The notes under the pieces were generated by a model. That model saw only the letters and a program-made list of their open reading frames with translations. It did not search any database and was not told the DNA's origin. 64,000 nt of DNA from Erigeron canadensis (taxonomy: Eukaryota > Streptophyta > Magnoliopsida > Asterales > Asteraceae). A program made the translations under genes and the position numbers. Position 1 is the stretch's first letter; each line of letters opens with the position of its first letter. The stretch spans positions 44,400,275-44,464,274 of the forward strand of contig NC_057764.1 in assembly GCF_010389155.1 (NCBI RefSeq), written 5' to 3'. Below, in pieces: positions 48,211-61,081 of this stretch.

Positions 48211-50998
48211 ATGAACACACTACACTTCACCACAATCCAACTTCCCCAAATCTCCAAATTCCAAAACCCCATCTCATTTTCAATTTCTTTCACTCCCATA
48301 ATCAAACCACACAAACACAAGTACAGATACTTGGTCAAAGCTGGTGAAACAAGACCAGCAAAGTCAACAGATTTATTGACACAAATTAAACAACTTGAAG
48401 CGGAAGGGAATGATGAAGAAGAAGTGCATGATGATAATGATTTAGTTGATATTGACTGGGATAAAGTTGAAGATGAGTTTTCACCAAAAGGGAGAGATGA
48501 AGAAATGAATTATGATAAAGATCCTGAATTTGCTGAAATCTTGGGTACTTCTCTTGATGATCCTGCAAAAGCTAGGTCTAAAGTAAGTTACTTTTTGCTT
48601 ACATGTTGTGTTTATTTTTGGTGTCAAGATTAGTACTTTCTTAAAATTTAATGTTTACCCACAAAAAGTGATTAAAAAAGTTACATGATTTTAGATAAAT
48701 GGTTTAGATTTAGACTTTAGTTGGTATCTTGTCAAATTTGGCCCAGATGTATTCAAGTTAATTGAATATGAAATAAGATAATAAGGTATACTTTAGGGTA
48801 ATTGATGAGGACAAAGTTGTGGTTTTAGTAATGAATGTTAAGCATTTGTTCATAGCCCGAATGCATAAAAAGTTCTCCATGCTAACTTTGTAAGTTTCGA
48901 AATCACGAGGTTGACTAAAAAAGTCAACTCAGCTATACGGTTGACTCAGTTATGAAACTTATTGTGTGCTAGCTTGTTTCAATATAGAGACAATAATAAA
49001 CTAGTATCAAAATTAGAATGTAAGCTAAACCTTTAGTGACAGTACAGATCGAAGAGAGGATGAAGAAGAAAAGGGACAAGATAATACATCGGAAAACTGG
49101 TTCACCAACACCTATGCAGGTTACTTTTAACAAGTATGCATGACAGAACTCTTGGACCTCCATTTGTGTTATATACCCTGATCATTATCATTAGTCCCTG
49201 ACTGTTATACTGTCTGTTGGATCATTTTAAACTATGCCATTTTGTGCTTGGTGCTTCTCAAATTTTTTAGAGACAGAATTACGTATGTATCTAGAGCCAT
49301 ACACAAATGAGACCAACAAAATCAAAATGCTTGATGTTCAAAACTTAATAATAATTTATGTGACAAGATATAAGAATATGATTTTTACTTGATTGTAACG
49401 GAAACTAAAACCAAGATGAGACCTGCATAATGCATCAGGAAGAATGAAATGATAATGAGATATCCGAGTATTACGTGGACGTATTCATGATATCAGCAAG
49501 ATTCTTTAAGCCTATTTTTATGGTGAGCAATAAGTTGGGGTTAAATTTTTTCAGATTTGAGTTCAACAACTCATATATTTGGATTGAGTTCTACCATGCT
49601 CCATTAGACAAAGACATTAAAATGATCTGTGATGTAAGTTACTTCCCTTCCTCAAAACCATTCAGATGATTACTGTTTATAACTTGTATATCTGTATATG
49701 TAAAAGAAAGTAAAACTTCATGTAATCTATCTGCAGACAATTCGTTCATGGCATATTGTTGGACGTCTTGGAGGTTGCAATTCTATGAACATGCAAGTAA
49801 TTGCCAAAAGCCTTACACATTTCTGTATATAAATATCGGTCTAGCATCATTACATTGAAATATATGTGACTTTTGCAGTTATCACAATCTACTACGGATA
49901 AGAGACCAAGTTATGATGATATTCTAGGAGCAAACATAGAACCAACCACATTTTATAACATTAGTGATCTTGAGATTCAAGATAATGTAGCACGAATATG
50001 GTAAATCTATACGCAATCCATGACCCATTTATGCTTTATTTATCTACTATTGTTTGTTTCATATTCATATTGATTTAAAAAAAGTCGGTCCTTTAATGCT
50101 ATGTGTGGAACTGCTTGTAAGTTGGTGCTTACATGGAAAATAGCTATAAAAGTTGCTAGCTTGGTTAATTTGTTAAAGTAAATATGGTATGTTAGTGAAT
50201 AACCTTATTGAAAAGTTTGAAGGTACCCATTGTGTGTGTTATCTATTACCTGTCCTGTGAATAGTTGTTTATAGCTGGATAAAACAGAAAATGGACCAAG
50301 CCGACGGTGTATTTCAAATGCATAAAACCTCCAAAAGCTGTTTATTTAAACCTTGTAAATTGTAATATTGAGACGATACATTCTTTCTAGTCAAATTTTA
50401 CCCACTAAATATTGATTTTTTTAGCTTTCTTGTAGACGGTGGCATCAACTCCACCTTTGGCAGGTCATGAATCCTGTGATATACCTGGTCTAAGCATTAT
50501 GTAAACGAATCAAATTTTGGACATCAAGTGTTTTAGGTCTGCCCTAACATAAACCAAACAAAAATTGCCATTTTGAACCCTTACCCAAACGGTCAGAGTG
50601 TAATTAGGGTTGTTTCTGGTTCTTACATCCATTGTCCATGTCATCTTAAACTCTTTAATAATCCTTCATATATTGATGGCAAGAAGCATTTGGTTTGTAC
50701 TTTTTCAGGGTAGATATTGGTACCAGCGAGCCTTTGCTGTTGGACATATTGATAAACGCAATGACACAAATAAGTTCAGAGTAAGTTCCATGATTCTCCC
50801 TTGGACTCCATCTTCATAGGAAATCAGTCCTAAGAAATTACCTTCCCTGAGCGAGTCATTTACCTTTTTTTTATTGTTGGAATTATCATTTACAGCTATG
50901 TTGGAATCAAGCAGATGGTTTTTGGTGGATCTGAATATGAAAATTGGAGTCCAAACTTGACATCAGAGGATGAAGGTTATAGTGTGCACAAAATCTAG
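48211..50998 (+). CDS. DUF3531 chloroplast-targeted protein, 7 exons
   Basis: Belongs to the plant/cyanobacterial DUF3531 family (Arabidopsis AT5G08400 and AT4G29400 type). Its biochemical function is unknown. Exons: 48211-48582, 49048-49133, 49555-49633, 49737-49796, 49879-50000, 50709-50780, 50896-50998. Frame holds across all, giving 297 residues. Residues 1-45 are Ser/Thr/Lys-rich with no acids, a likely chloroplast transit peptide. An acidic linker follows (GNDEEEVHDDNDLVDIDWDK). The conserved core contains FEFNNSYIWIEFYHAP, ICDTIRSWHIVGRLGGCNSM, RPSYDDILGANIEPTTFYNI and DYVGIKQMVFGGSEYENW. The start is the first ATG after the leader and begins the transit peptide. Plastid location is inferred from that and from cyanobacterial relatives. 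Confidence 0.92.
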
Positions 50999-52450
50999 GC
51001 AACTTCATTACCTCCCATACGTACGGAGTAATATTACTCACTGTTGTCATAATAGTAGGTTATTAAAATTAGTATAGTGTATAATGTACTTCACCATGTA
51101 ATATAAACATTTGGTGGCACATCTCCTCTGATTTTCTATGGTATTTAAGCGCGGTGTTTGTGGTTCTATTAATATCAAATTTTGAGAAAACATAGGGCCT
51201 AAATCAAAATGCAGTTTGTCGAAATGCTTTTGTACCCCGGTCTACAATGGGCATCAAGTAGCTGCTTTCTGCACAGCCACCTATGTCCCTTTGATAATTT
51301 TATATAGTTTCTGTAGTTGCTTCTCTTAATGTTATCATTCTCCTTAATCCCAACTTCACAGAAGCATCCATATCTTTTATTGATGACATCAGAGGACAAG
51401 AAGATGCTTAGAAAATAAAATCATGTATAACTGTTAAGGATGCTCCAGCTGAAAGACAGCTTCTTTCGGCGTCTTCCATCTTCTAACATTCCATCAGACA
51501 ATGCTCCAGCAAATCAGGCCTATGGCTACAAAAAAGGCACCAGGCAGAATCCAAAGGAACCCTACCTTATTAGCAGGTTAATTCTGATGGGCAATCTGTT
51601 TTGAGAGGCCTGCTAAATTAAAAAACTCACTGGCCGCAGTTGTCGCTAACACTTGGGTCCATTTGAGTGGATTTTCGCTAAAATTAAAAAAAAAAACACA
51701 AAACTGAACCTGAAAGTTTAGTTTTTTCAGTCAGACAAGCGTTTCCCTTCCTGTTATCTGTTTGGGTTTATTCTTCCCAGTCTATGTTCTCTGTTTTTAG
51801 GTTGGTTTCGAGTTGGATGATCTGTATTTACTATTTAGTGCTTAAAGTGAATCTAAAGTCTCAAAAAACATCTACAAAATTGTAAACTTCTTATACAAGT
51901 AGTTTTTGAGATGTATATTGAGGTTATTTGATGTATTCAGTTGTACACAATTCACTCATTGCATACTGAATGGCATTGGACCTCTTTGCAGGTGCAACTC
52001 TGACTATGCAACTGTCTAGTATCTATTATTTATGGGAATCGGTAATCGTACCACAACTTTTAATAAATTCACCACCATTATGCATTATATACTTGTACTA
52101 TGTGTTATTCCGGTTGTACAGTGATAGATTTATAAAAATTTGTGATACAAATATGGCTCCCATTATTAATTAAGCAACTTTCTGGCTATATTACATTCAA
52201 CCATTTGCTAACTGCTTGAGATTTTTGACTGTGACCACAATCAAAGGTTTTTAAGCACCTAAAGTAAAAGACTACCAAAAAAACTCGTCCAAAATGCTGT
52301 AAAACCCATTCTAAAGATAATATAAAATCTAGCAAGCTCATTAGAAGTTACAAACACCTCAAATTTGTAGGTATGTCCAAAACCATAAAATATACTGAAA
52401 AGTGAAAACCGTCATGAAATACTACCTCTAAGCACTAAACATGCTAACTT
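50999..52450. other. convergent intergenic region
   Basis: Lies between the 3' ends of the DUF3531 gene (+) and HAT1 (-), so it holds both 3' UTRs. No further gene is supported. ORFs at 51199-51399 and 51970-52173 have no coding character. Confidence 0.5.
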
Positions 52451-55400
52451 TCAAGAGCTCTTGACAGATACTTTCTGTGCAACCAGTTTTATAGCTTCTA
52501 GCCTTTCATCAACTAGTTTTTGTAGCTGCTTCTCTTGTTTGATTTTATCATCCTCGTTCATCTCAATCTCGTTTGGTTCATCACCATCTACCGTTGTTTT
52601 AAACATCACAAAAGATGCATCTTGATCATATTCTGTCGGGACCTCAACCACCCGCTTCCCACCCGCACCAGTATCTTTACCAATGACATCAGCCTTAATA
52701 CGATCCAACACAAGAGTCTTGAAGTTATCAAGATGTTTATCAATGGGGTCAAGAGCTATGTAAATTAGAATCTCCCAGCACTGTAGAAACTGTTTCTTGT
52801 TGATTTTAAGACATTTTCTTACTTCTTCAATGATGTCTGGAGGTGGGCTGAAGCGGGTAATGTGAGTTCTTTTGGCTAAGTTTTCCTCCTTCAGACGGCT
52901 GACGGTTGAGTTTAGTGCAGGCTGGATTGATTCCAATGCGAGCAAACGAGGGATGTCGATACAAGCCCTTACGTGTTGCAATGAGTCCAGTGGCTCTTCA
53001 ATTGAGAGATCATACACGTTGTCTGAAACGACCATGTTTGTGAGTCCTTGAAGGAGATAACCGCCATAACCCTTGCGTTGGTAGGGAGGGAATACCAATA
53101 TCTGCCATTGATAAGTCCAAAAAACATTTAATCTTGTACTCTTTTCAAGTGATTGGGCATTTCAACCCATTTACATATTAACGGATTATCTTCTTCAAAA
53201 AGGTCAAATAGGGTAAATCCAATAAATTATCTAATAGTCAAAGTGGCCAAAATCATCTATCATGTATTCAAATACTTGCATCCTAATAATCTAATATATT
53301 ATATATAAATATAACTTCTGTTTTTATACTCGTACTAAACTTGAGTTATCTCTGAAATATCCACCATACTACGAAGGGACTGGAACTGAGTACCTACAAC
53401 TTAGCTAGATAGCTCAGCGGTACCAATTATTGTTACCAGTAACTTGAATTATGCTGGTTGGCCAGCATAACCTGGACGGTTTTGGCCTGTACCTAATATA
53501 TAACTGTTTTGCCCCAAACACACGTTACCCAACCCACCCATTTTGCAACCACTAATTGTTACTGTTCCAGCTATATTAGATCCTAAAGTCAAGCTTGGTG
53601 AAGAAAGAGTAACCTCATCCCTGTCAATAATAAACATTAAGTTGGCAACTTCTACAGATTTACCAGAAATGGGTCAAATAAGTCAAACGTAGGTTTTAAA
53701 TGCCTAAAACCTCTTAAGTTACTGTTTATAAATAATATTTTTGTTATCATATCTAAGACAATAACTTTTAGCAAATATTAACTAAATTACCCACTTTGAC
53801 CAATAACCTTTAGTAGAACCCAAAGCAAAAATGGGAAAAATGGTTATGAGAATGTGTGTTATCAACTTGTCCAAAAGAAAATGACTAAAAAGATCGGCAT
53901 TATACCTGACCAAGTCTCAACCTGTGGCTATCAGGGTAATGGAAAAAACGATAAAGAGCAGCAAACCCAAGAAGTTTAACTGGGTTATCCTGCTGATCAG
54001 TCTTCTTCTCAGCTAGAAGATAGATCTCCCAGTCAGGATCAGTAACATCAATGGGATTGCTACCTGATACAGAGATGCAACGGCATTAAAATGAGAGGCT
54101 ATGCCGTTAATCGGAAAAACACACAGAACCATATAAATATTCAGTAATTCAAAAAAGCTTGAATGTTACCATCAACAAGAAGAAGAACAAGTGGTACCAA
54201 TCTACAGTATAGCAAACCCATAGCTGTGCCCTCGACACGAACAAACTGATAAAATCGGGAAAAAATAAGCCAATGCTTCTGACCTAGTAATTTTTATTAA
54301 CAGTGGGAATTTTGATCACAAAAATTATAACTGGGTGCTGAGTCAATTTGAGTAGTCTTTCATATGTTTTATAGAACACACAACATACCACATCACTATT
54401 CAATAAGTTATGCCGTTCTAAAAAATAAAAAATAAAAAAAACTATTCAATAAGTTATTTTATCAGTAAAAAAATGAAAACTACCAATCAAATTGATAAGA
54501 AGAAAAACTGATTGACATAGAGTATATCAGGTCCACCTGACCCGACTTGTACCCAAACTGGCCCTGGCCATCTTCCTGTCTTTAGCATTGAATGCTTCAG
54601 ATTACAAACTGTGGCAAATATGACATGAACTTAGATGCGAATGAAGATATGGTAAAACAGACCTCAAGCTCAGAAGAATCTGCTTTCAAATTCCTAACCA
54701 ACTCATTGCTATTCGCTAGAAGGTTTTGTTGAATTACTTTTCCACTTGAGATCATAGATCTGGGAATAGACAAGCACAACAATCAACAAAAAAAAAACCA
54801 ATAATGGTTACGAGAATCAATTTAGTAAAGCTTCAGATAACAATCATACTTAACATAATTATTCTCTGTAGCAAATGTTCTGAGGAAGTCATCTTTTGTC
54901 TCAACCAGATTATCGGCAAATATATTCTGCAAAAAACAAATAATAATGATCAGGATTGCATCATTCCATACAAATGAAGATAAGATTCCAAAAGAAGAGT
55001 ACTTCATGATAACCTGAAGAGAAGATTTCAAATCGGTGATTCCTTTCCCAGCCTAACCCACAATATACAAAATCAACCATTGAAAAACAAGCAAATTTAG
55101 ACGTACACAAACAAAGCTCTACAATATCATAACTACACTAGAAGATTCCTATGAGCAGTTTATGAATTGCATGTACTTACATCAGATGTGCTCTCAAAAG
55201 ATATATCAGCAAATGCTTGAAATGATATGCTGCTAATCCAGACAGTGATCTGTGTCATTTATAACAAATATAATGCTTAATCAACACACAAGGATCAATC
55301 GTATAAAATAAAGTTGTCGAATATCCAGCATAATAATCACTTACACAAACAACGGTACCGTTGTTTCCATGGCAAAATAAGATGATAAAAGACAGATGCA

Positions 55401-56897
55401 AAATATTCAACAATAACCATTTTTTTGTTTTTTATGCTACAAAACTTTTAGCGTATGCAAGAGCATTGGCAGATCCAGAGTGTTACCAGGGGGTGGAAAG
55501 GCCCACCCTCAAAGCCCAAGTAAATTATATATATATACTTTTAGTATTAGATCATAACCCAAAAGTAGTAAGCCTAGAAGATAACAAACCAAGATTTCTC
55601 AATTTCCTTGTTTCACATGCACAACTATATTGGTTTTTTACCTAAACGCTTTTCACCAAATTGCCAAATGTGAAGTGACTAAATTGTAATCTTACTTTAG
55701 TGTGATTAGATTTATGGATTACTGCATAATTTTTATATAAAAATGTAGCTAATAATAATGATTTATCCCATTCTCTAGACTTACAACGCCGAAGTTTTTC
55801 TCTAAACGTATTCTCCAAAGTAAGCTTTTCTTTCCCCCCCCCCCAAATCTCTGGATCCGCCAATGTGCAAGAGCATATCCTATATTCAGTGTCAGTCTGC
55901 CTAAGTACTGGGTAGTGTTAACCAGGACCACATCACAACATTCGGTCAACTACACAAATAGAATGCTCGGATATTACTATTTGGACAAAAAAGAGGGAAT
56001 ACCTTTAAGCCTTGATAGCCATATATTTTGCCATCTTCTTCAAAGAAAGGAGCGAGATCAACAGGTTCGATTAGGAAACTTTCAGGAGAGCCAAATTCCT
56101 CTTCCTTAGAAACTGAAGTTCATTTATTCACACAAAAAATCAAGACTTATTAAGGACAGCAGAACGATTATAGAAAAATCATAACCCACTAAATCGACAG
56201 CAGAACAAAACTAAAGAGCAACATTCCCAATTGAAAGAACCAAAATCATGAGAAGCAAACTTATATTAGTCCAAAAACTAGTGCATAGGGCCTACAGCAG
56301 AGCCACATATAGTGAAGATAGTTCATTTTGAACCCACTAGACAACATGTGTATCATAGATTTAGTATTTAAACCCACTCGGCAAGTATTCTAGCTTCGCT
56401 TTAACAGCGGCAGCTAAGCCAGTTAGCATTACTGTACCAGCTATCATCGTTTTGTAAGAGCACCAAATAGCTATCTAATTTTTACATTCACTATAATATA
56501 GACTTCCCTTTTATCAACCTAATTTAGCCCTAAATAACCATAAACTTAAAACTAATAAATACATATTAATTTTATCAAGTACACAAAAAAACCCTAAATT
56601 AAAATATAGAATTATAAATACAAAAATTACAAAAAATGAAATGATAATAGATACAGTATATATACATATATTGGGGAAACAAACATACCGAAGTAGATTT
56701 TGATGCATTCGTTAGGTAGAACACCTTCATCTGCGTTCATTAATATAATTATAATTATATAAAAATTAAAATCGAGAGAAATTATTAGTGGAATAAAAAG
56801 TGTAATAAAAATACACACCGGATTTGGAGAAAGCGACTTTCCGACGCTTTTTGGTATCGGAGACGGCGGCGTCGGAAGATTGGTGCTTGGTTCCCAT
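52451..56897 (-). CDS. HAG2: type B histone acetyltransferase catalytic subunit, 10 exons
   Basis: HAT1 homologue (Arabidopsis HAG2). It acetylates newly made histone H4, mainly K5 and K12, before deposition. Exons: 56897-56819, 56730-56689, 56112-56003, 55249-55181, 55052-55014, 54926-54850, 54759-54663, 54245-54170, 54063-53906, 53101-52451. All phases fit, giving 465 residues, the family's usual size. A basic stretch KKRRKVAF near residue 17 may be a nuclear signal. The N-terminal HAT1 domain (DEGVLPNECIKIYF) is followed by the GNAT core with acetyl-CoA motif QRKGYGG at 257-263. The catalytic acidic motif DLSIEEP is at 280-286. A C-terminal Lys/Glu-rich helix ends the protein. A MITE lies in the third intron. 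Confidence 0.96.
55464..55865. mobile_element. hAT-type MITE in HAT1 intron 3, 8-bp TSD
   Basis: The terminal inverted repeats CATTGGCAGATCCAGAG (55464-55480) and CTCTGGATCCGCCAATG (55849-55865) match at 16 of 17 positions. The 8-bp target duplication TGCAAGAG is exact (55456-55463 and 55866-55873). It is 402 bp with no transposase and a C-run near 55836-55845. Confidence 0.85.
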
Positions 56898-57030
56898 TTG
56901 ATTGGTGAAGAATTTTAGGGTTTTTTTTGGGGGTGAGAAGCGGGAAATGTTTTTATGATACGCGGGAAATAATATAGCTATACTCGGCCTCTCTTTCTCT
57001 CTGTGTCAATGTGAGTGTGGCTGGCTGGCT

Positions 57031-57038
57031 CTATATAG
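57031..57038 (-). promoter_or_regulatory. candidate TATA box of HAT1
   Basis: CTATATAG reads on the minus strand about 135 bases before the HAT1 start codon, giving a plausible 5' UTR near 100 bases. Confidence 0.4.
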
Positions 57039-57113
57039 GGCGGGTCCGTGAAATGATATGACTTTTACAAATTGTAACTATAAGAATTTGAATAGAATAG
57101 ATATTAAACAGGT

Positions 57114-57185
57114 GGGCGTTTGGTCTAGTGGTATGATTCTCGCTTTGGGTGCGAGAGGTCCCGAGTTCGATTCTCGGAACGCCCC
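57114..57185 (+). tRNA. tRNA-Pro (UGG)
   Basis: A 72-base cloverleaf. The acceptor GGGCGTT pairs with AACGCCC, discriminator C. The anticodon arm CTCGC-TTTGGGT-GCGAG carries TGG. The B box GGTTCGA variant appears as GAGTTCGATTC. No intron. T-rich sequence follows at about 57187-57203. It is divergent from HAT1, 217 bases from its ATG. Confidence 0.96.
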
Positions 57186-57865
57186 TTATATTTTATTTTC
57201 TTTTAGCTTTTCGATTTGGACCATTATATAATGTTGAATCTCTATTTGTCATCCTGCATTATATTTTTATCCCTAAATGGTTCCGCAAAATAGATGGTGC
57301 ATATGAAACGTGTGTTATGTTTTGTGAAGTCATATTTTTCTAGATTAAATAAGTTTTTGTTATTATGGACTTATGGTATCGAGTCATATCTTTCTACAAT
57401 TCTACACTAAATAAGTTTTCGTGATTATGCAAATGTTGTAGTAGTTTGTTGTATATAGAACTGTACGAAAACATATTTTTGTCCCTTTAAAATTGCAAAA
57501 ATGTCGCATCACTAATTTGTTGAACGTACTACTGGACAACCAAAGAGATAGACTTATGGTAAGTCAGTGTACTGCATACACTAGTTACGGTTTGGCATTG
57601 ATCAATTGTGACCCATGTTTTTAACAATTATTATATATGTAGATTTCTTGACTTCTACTTGTTGATAAGATGCCGTTTCAGTTTTCATAGTGCACAAAGA
57701 TAATTTTAGGTGATAAAAAACTAACTAATAGCACGATGAGAGATACCTTAATTAATTTGAAGTTTGATCAACTACCACGTTAATCATGACTAAATATTTT
57801 CTATGTAAAAGGAATCGTTAATTATCACTTTATAATTTGAAAAGGAAACGCGTCGGTATTTATAA
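57186..57865. other. intergenic
   Basis: No gene or repeat boundary recognised beyond T-rich sequence that can end tRNA-Pro transcription. Confidence 0.4.
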
Positions 57866-58453
57866 TCTATAATATAACTAAAAGAGGGGGTTGGGGGTAC
57901 ACTTGACACCCCTAATCCACCTCCTTGAGTCTAATCTTCCCTCCTTATTAATCTTCTAATTTTTTTAATATTAATCTAAATTAATTTACACTTTTTGGTT
58001 TTCCATCACCAATTTACACTTTAACCCCAATCTAAAACGTTAATTACACTTTTTGATTTTTCATCACCAATTTACACTTTAACCCAATTTAAAATAATTA
58101 ATTTACACTTTTTGATTTTCCATCACCAATTTACATTTTAACCCAATTTATATTTAATTATACTTTTATATGGTTTACACTTCTAGAAAATATAAGAAAT
58201 TGTAAATTTTTTATTTAACTGTAATTGAAAAAAAAAGGTAAACTGGAATCAATATTTATATGGAGTTAATTTTCGTATGTTTCTTCTTTGGGCGGATAAT
58301 TTTTGGAGTATTTTAACTGATGGAGTGGCTATTCAGTTAGCAAATTTGTAAGTTGATTTCGGTATATCTATTTAATATGTTTGAATTCTAATTATTTAGC
58401 TTTAATTAATATATTTTGAAACTATCCGTCCATTAGACGGGCCTGAACACTAG
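57866..58453 (+). mobile_element. non-autonomous Helitron with fully canonical ends
   Basis: Starts A|TCTATAATATAACTAAAAG (57866) and ends with hairpin CCGTC-catta-GACGG (58426-58440), nine bases, then CTAG|T (58450-58453). Flanks are A and T. 588 bp. It contains about three rounds of a TTTACACTTTTTGATTTTCC-type repeat at 57980-58140 and no ORF. Confidence 0.8.
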
Positions 58454-59294
58454 TAAAGTTGTATATAAGCTCAAAAACTAATTAAAGATTATATCTCCCA
58501 CTTATTGGACGTAAATTTATTTTTATTTTTGCATATATATGTAGTGGAAAAAAATAATCCATGTGAACATCAATTTTTGTATTCACTTTTGACCAAATGA
58601 TGTGTGGCGCATGATCTTTGACCTTTCATGTCTTCAACACTTAAAAAATACAAATACAAAGGGATGCATACTGGGCATGCAAACTCCATAGTTTCATTCG
58701 CCCGACAGAGCAAAGCCACTGGGCCCCATCCAAGTATATAAAACAAGCGTTTATATGTATAGTTTCATAACTTTATTCCATTAACGGGTGTTTGAGATTT
58801 TGACTTGAATAGGTTATTTAATTATTACTACGCTCGTAAAATAAATATTTCTTGGCTGTAAAAATGATCGATTATTATATTTGTATATGTCTTATGTATC
58901 GTTTAACTTTGCCATCAATATTTTGAAAACAAATTAGTTTAGTAAATCTAAGACATTTGGAAATCTGTTGTATATCGAAAGCAAAAATGTTACTCATAAA
59001 TCATAATTACTAATTATTACTCGTATAAAAGAAACCCATATCAGTCAAGATGTAGTAGATACGTACATTCAAAACATCATTGATATTACAATTAATAAGT
59101 ACGTATATAACTCAATTTGTGATCTATGCATATATATAATATTGTGTCTTTTCTTGATTTTCATAAATCAAGGAGAAAAAAAAGTACTAATATATCTTAA
59201 TATGAGGTTTTCACCTAAAAATCTTTGAAAAAGATATAAAAGAAGTATATGAATTGTATGTATGAATACATTGATCATTGACGTACTAGCTATC
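58454..59294. other. intergenic and 3' flank of ACC synthase
   Basis: AT-rich. The part nearest 59294 should hold the ACS 3' UTR. No gene seen. Confidence 0.4.
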
Positions 59295-60972
59295 TTAGTT
59301 TGTGGCCATGCCTTGTCTTCTTCTATCCATAAACTCATGCAATCTTCTAAGTGCCACTTCAAGTGTTTCTTCACTCATATTTGCAAAACAAACCCTAAAC
59401 CAACCTGGCTCTGAGCACCGGCCAGAGCTTCCCGGCGAGATATTGAGCCTAACCTCCTCCATTATCGTCTTCCATATCTCAAGTTCGTCTTCTCTTGTAG
59501 CATCTTTCAAGTATGGACTCAAGTTCATCCAACAAAACAAGCCGGCATTCCCTTTCAAACACTCGATCCCTGCCTTGTTTAACCCGTTAACCATCATTTC
59601 ATATCGTTTCCTTAGCCTTTCTCTATTGATCTTTATGTATTTCTCCGTAAATTCCTTGTTTGATAACATGGATGCTAATAGAAACTGTGTTTGTGATGAG
59701 ATTAGGGTGAAACTTGACATTCGCCTAGCGGTTGTCACCACTTGGTCGTTGTAAGAGTACACCGTCCCTACTCGGAATCCCGGGAGGCCAAGGTCTTTTG
59801 AAAGGCTATAAACAATGTGACAACGTTCGGCTTCTTTGTAGTTTCTTGATTCGAGGATTTCTGCAATACTAACGAATTCGTTGGAGTGGAATACTGATCC
59901 AGAATAGATTTCGTCGGAGACTAAATGTATGTTTTTTGTCGTGACAAATTCTAAGATCTCTTCTAGAACTTTCCGTTGGATGGTTGCACCCAACGGATTT
60001 GAGGGGTTTGTTATAAGAACCCCTCGTACTTTCATGCCCATGGATGTTGCATACGCATATGCTGCTTCTAGGGCTTCAGGAGTGATTTGGAAATTATTTG
60101 AACTTTCGCAGTGGATTGGGACGATTTCAACACCCGTTCTCCATCTCAAATCTCGATCGAATCTAAGACATTATTCGATCAAGATTAATTTTTCATGTTA
60201 ATATATAATAAAACATGCAGAGTTAATGATACACTACTGCTAGCTAGCTAGATAACATATAACTTTATATATAATGAAGAAAAGTACCCTGGATAGTAAG
60301 GAGTGGGAACTAGCAACGCGTCGCCAGGATTAGCCAAAATAAAGGTTAGAAGCTCGTTGGCGGCAGTTGCACCGGCGGTTAAAACAACTCTTTCGTGGTC
60401 GAACTTTGCTTTTCCTCCCCTTACTTGTTCCATAAAACGTGCCATTGCCTGTGTACGTACGTATATTTAACCAAATGAATTAGCAAGTTAATTAGATTTT
60501 TATGAATAGAGCATGCATGCTGTCTACCGTTTAATTTGTTTGTATATATATAGTTAAACAAGTTGCACCTTTCTAAAAGCTAGAAGCCCATGGTAATCTT
60601 GAAACAAAGCATTCTCTCTGAAGCCAGACACTCTTTTTCCCCAACTTGCTGCTTCTTGATTAGCTTCCAAGTAGTCTTCAAGCAAGTCAAAAGAAACCTG
60701 TTTATTATAAGAACGATACCGTTAAGTTAAATACGCTAGCTAATTAATGCTAACGTAAATGAAAAGTTCTGATAGGATCTCGTGCATTAGTATCTAGCTA
60801 CCTGGTTTTCAGCCAAGCCCATTTGTATGACACCAGAAGGGTTATGTTTTTCATGATATGGATTTTCATCATAAGCTTTCCATCCTGCAAAATATGGAGA
60901 GTTTTCTCCATGAGTTTCGGAAATGGCAATTTTTGACAAGCCAACACTTGGTTGAACAGTCTCTATTGCCAT
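59295..60972 (-). CDS. ACS: 1-aminocyclopropane-1-carboxylate synthase, type III-like, 4 exons
   Basis: Converts S-adenosylmethionine to ACC, the rate-limiting step of ethylene synthesis. It is a cytosolic PLP enzyme. Exons: 60972-60802, 60697-60569, 60448-60288, 60162-59295. Frame holds, giving 442 residues. Conserved blocks: [53 protein letters not shown] (D237, Y240), [14 protein letters not shown] with PLP-binding K276, and GWFRVCF with substrate-carboxylate R410. The C-terminus stops soon after the last block ([15 protein letters not shown]). It lacks the RLSF/RLSL tail with CDPK and MAPK sites, so it looks like type III (AtACS7 class), whose stability is controlled differently from types I and II. 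Class assignment is inference from tail length. Confidence 0.96.
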
Positions 60973-61070
60973 GACGTACTATGACTCTCTCTCTCTATAT
61001 ATATAATTGATATGTTCTCTTTATATGTTATGTGTGTTTGTTATGATAAACTCTTGTCAAACAACTCCCA

Positions 61071-61076
61071 TTTATA
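61071..61076 (-). promoter_or_regulatory. candidate TATA box of ACC synthase
   Basis: CCATATAAATGG reads on the minus strand around 61071-61080, about 100 bases before the ATG. This gives a 5' UTR near 70 bases. A TA-run at about 60996-61007 is too close to the ATG to be the main box. Confidence 0.45.
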
Positions 61077-61081
61077 TGGAA

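Noticed and set aside
53449..53637. 62-codon minus-strand ORF between HAT1 exons 9 and 10
   Set aside because: Intronic; the HAT1 exons join in frame without it and it lacks splice-site agreement with them.
55361..55645. 94-codon plus-strand ORF
   Set aside because: Runs from HAT1 intron into the hAT MITE; no conserved motif.
59302..59754. 150-codon plus-strand ORF
   Set aside because: Exact antisense of ACC synthase exon 4; the minus frame is the conserved enzyme.
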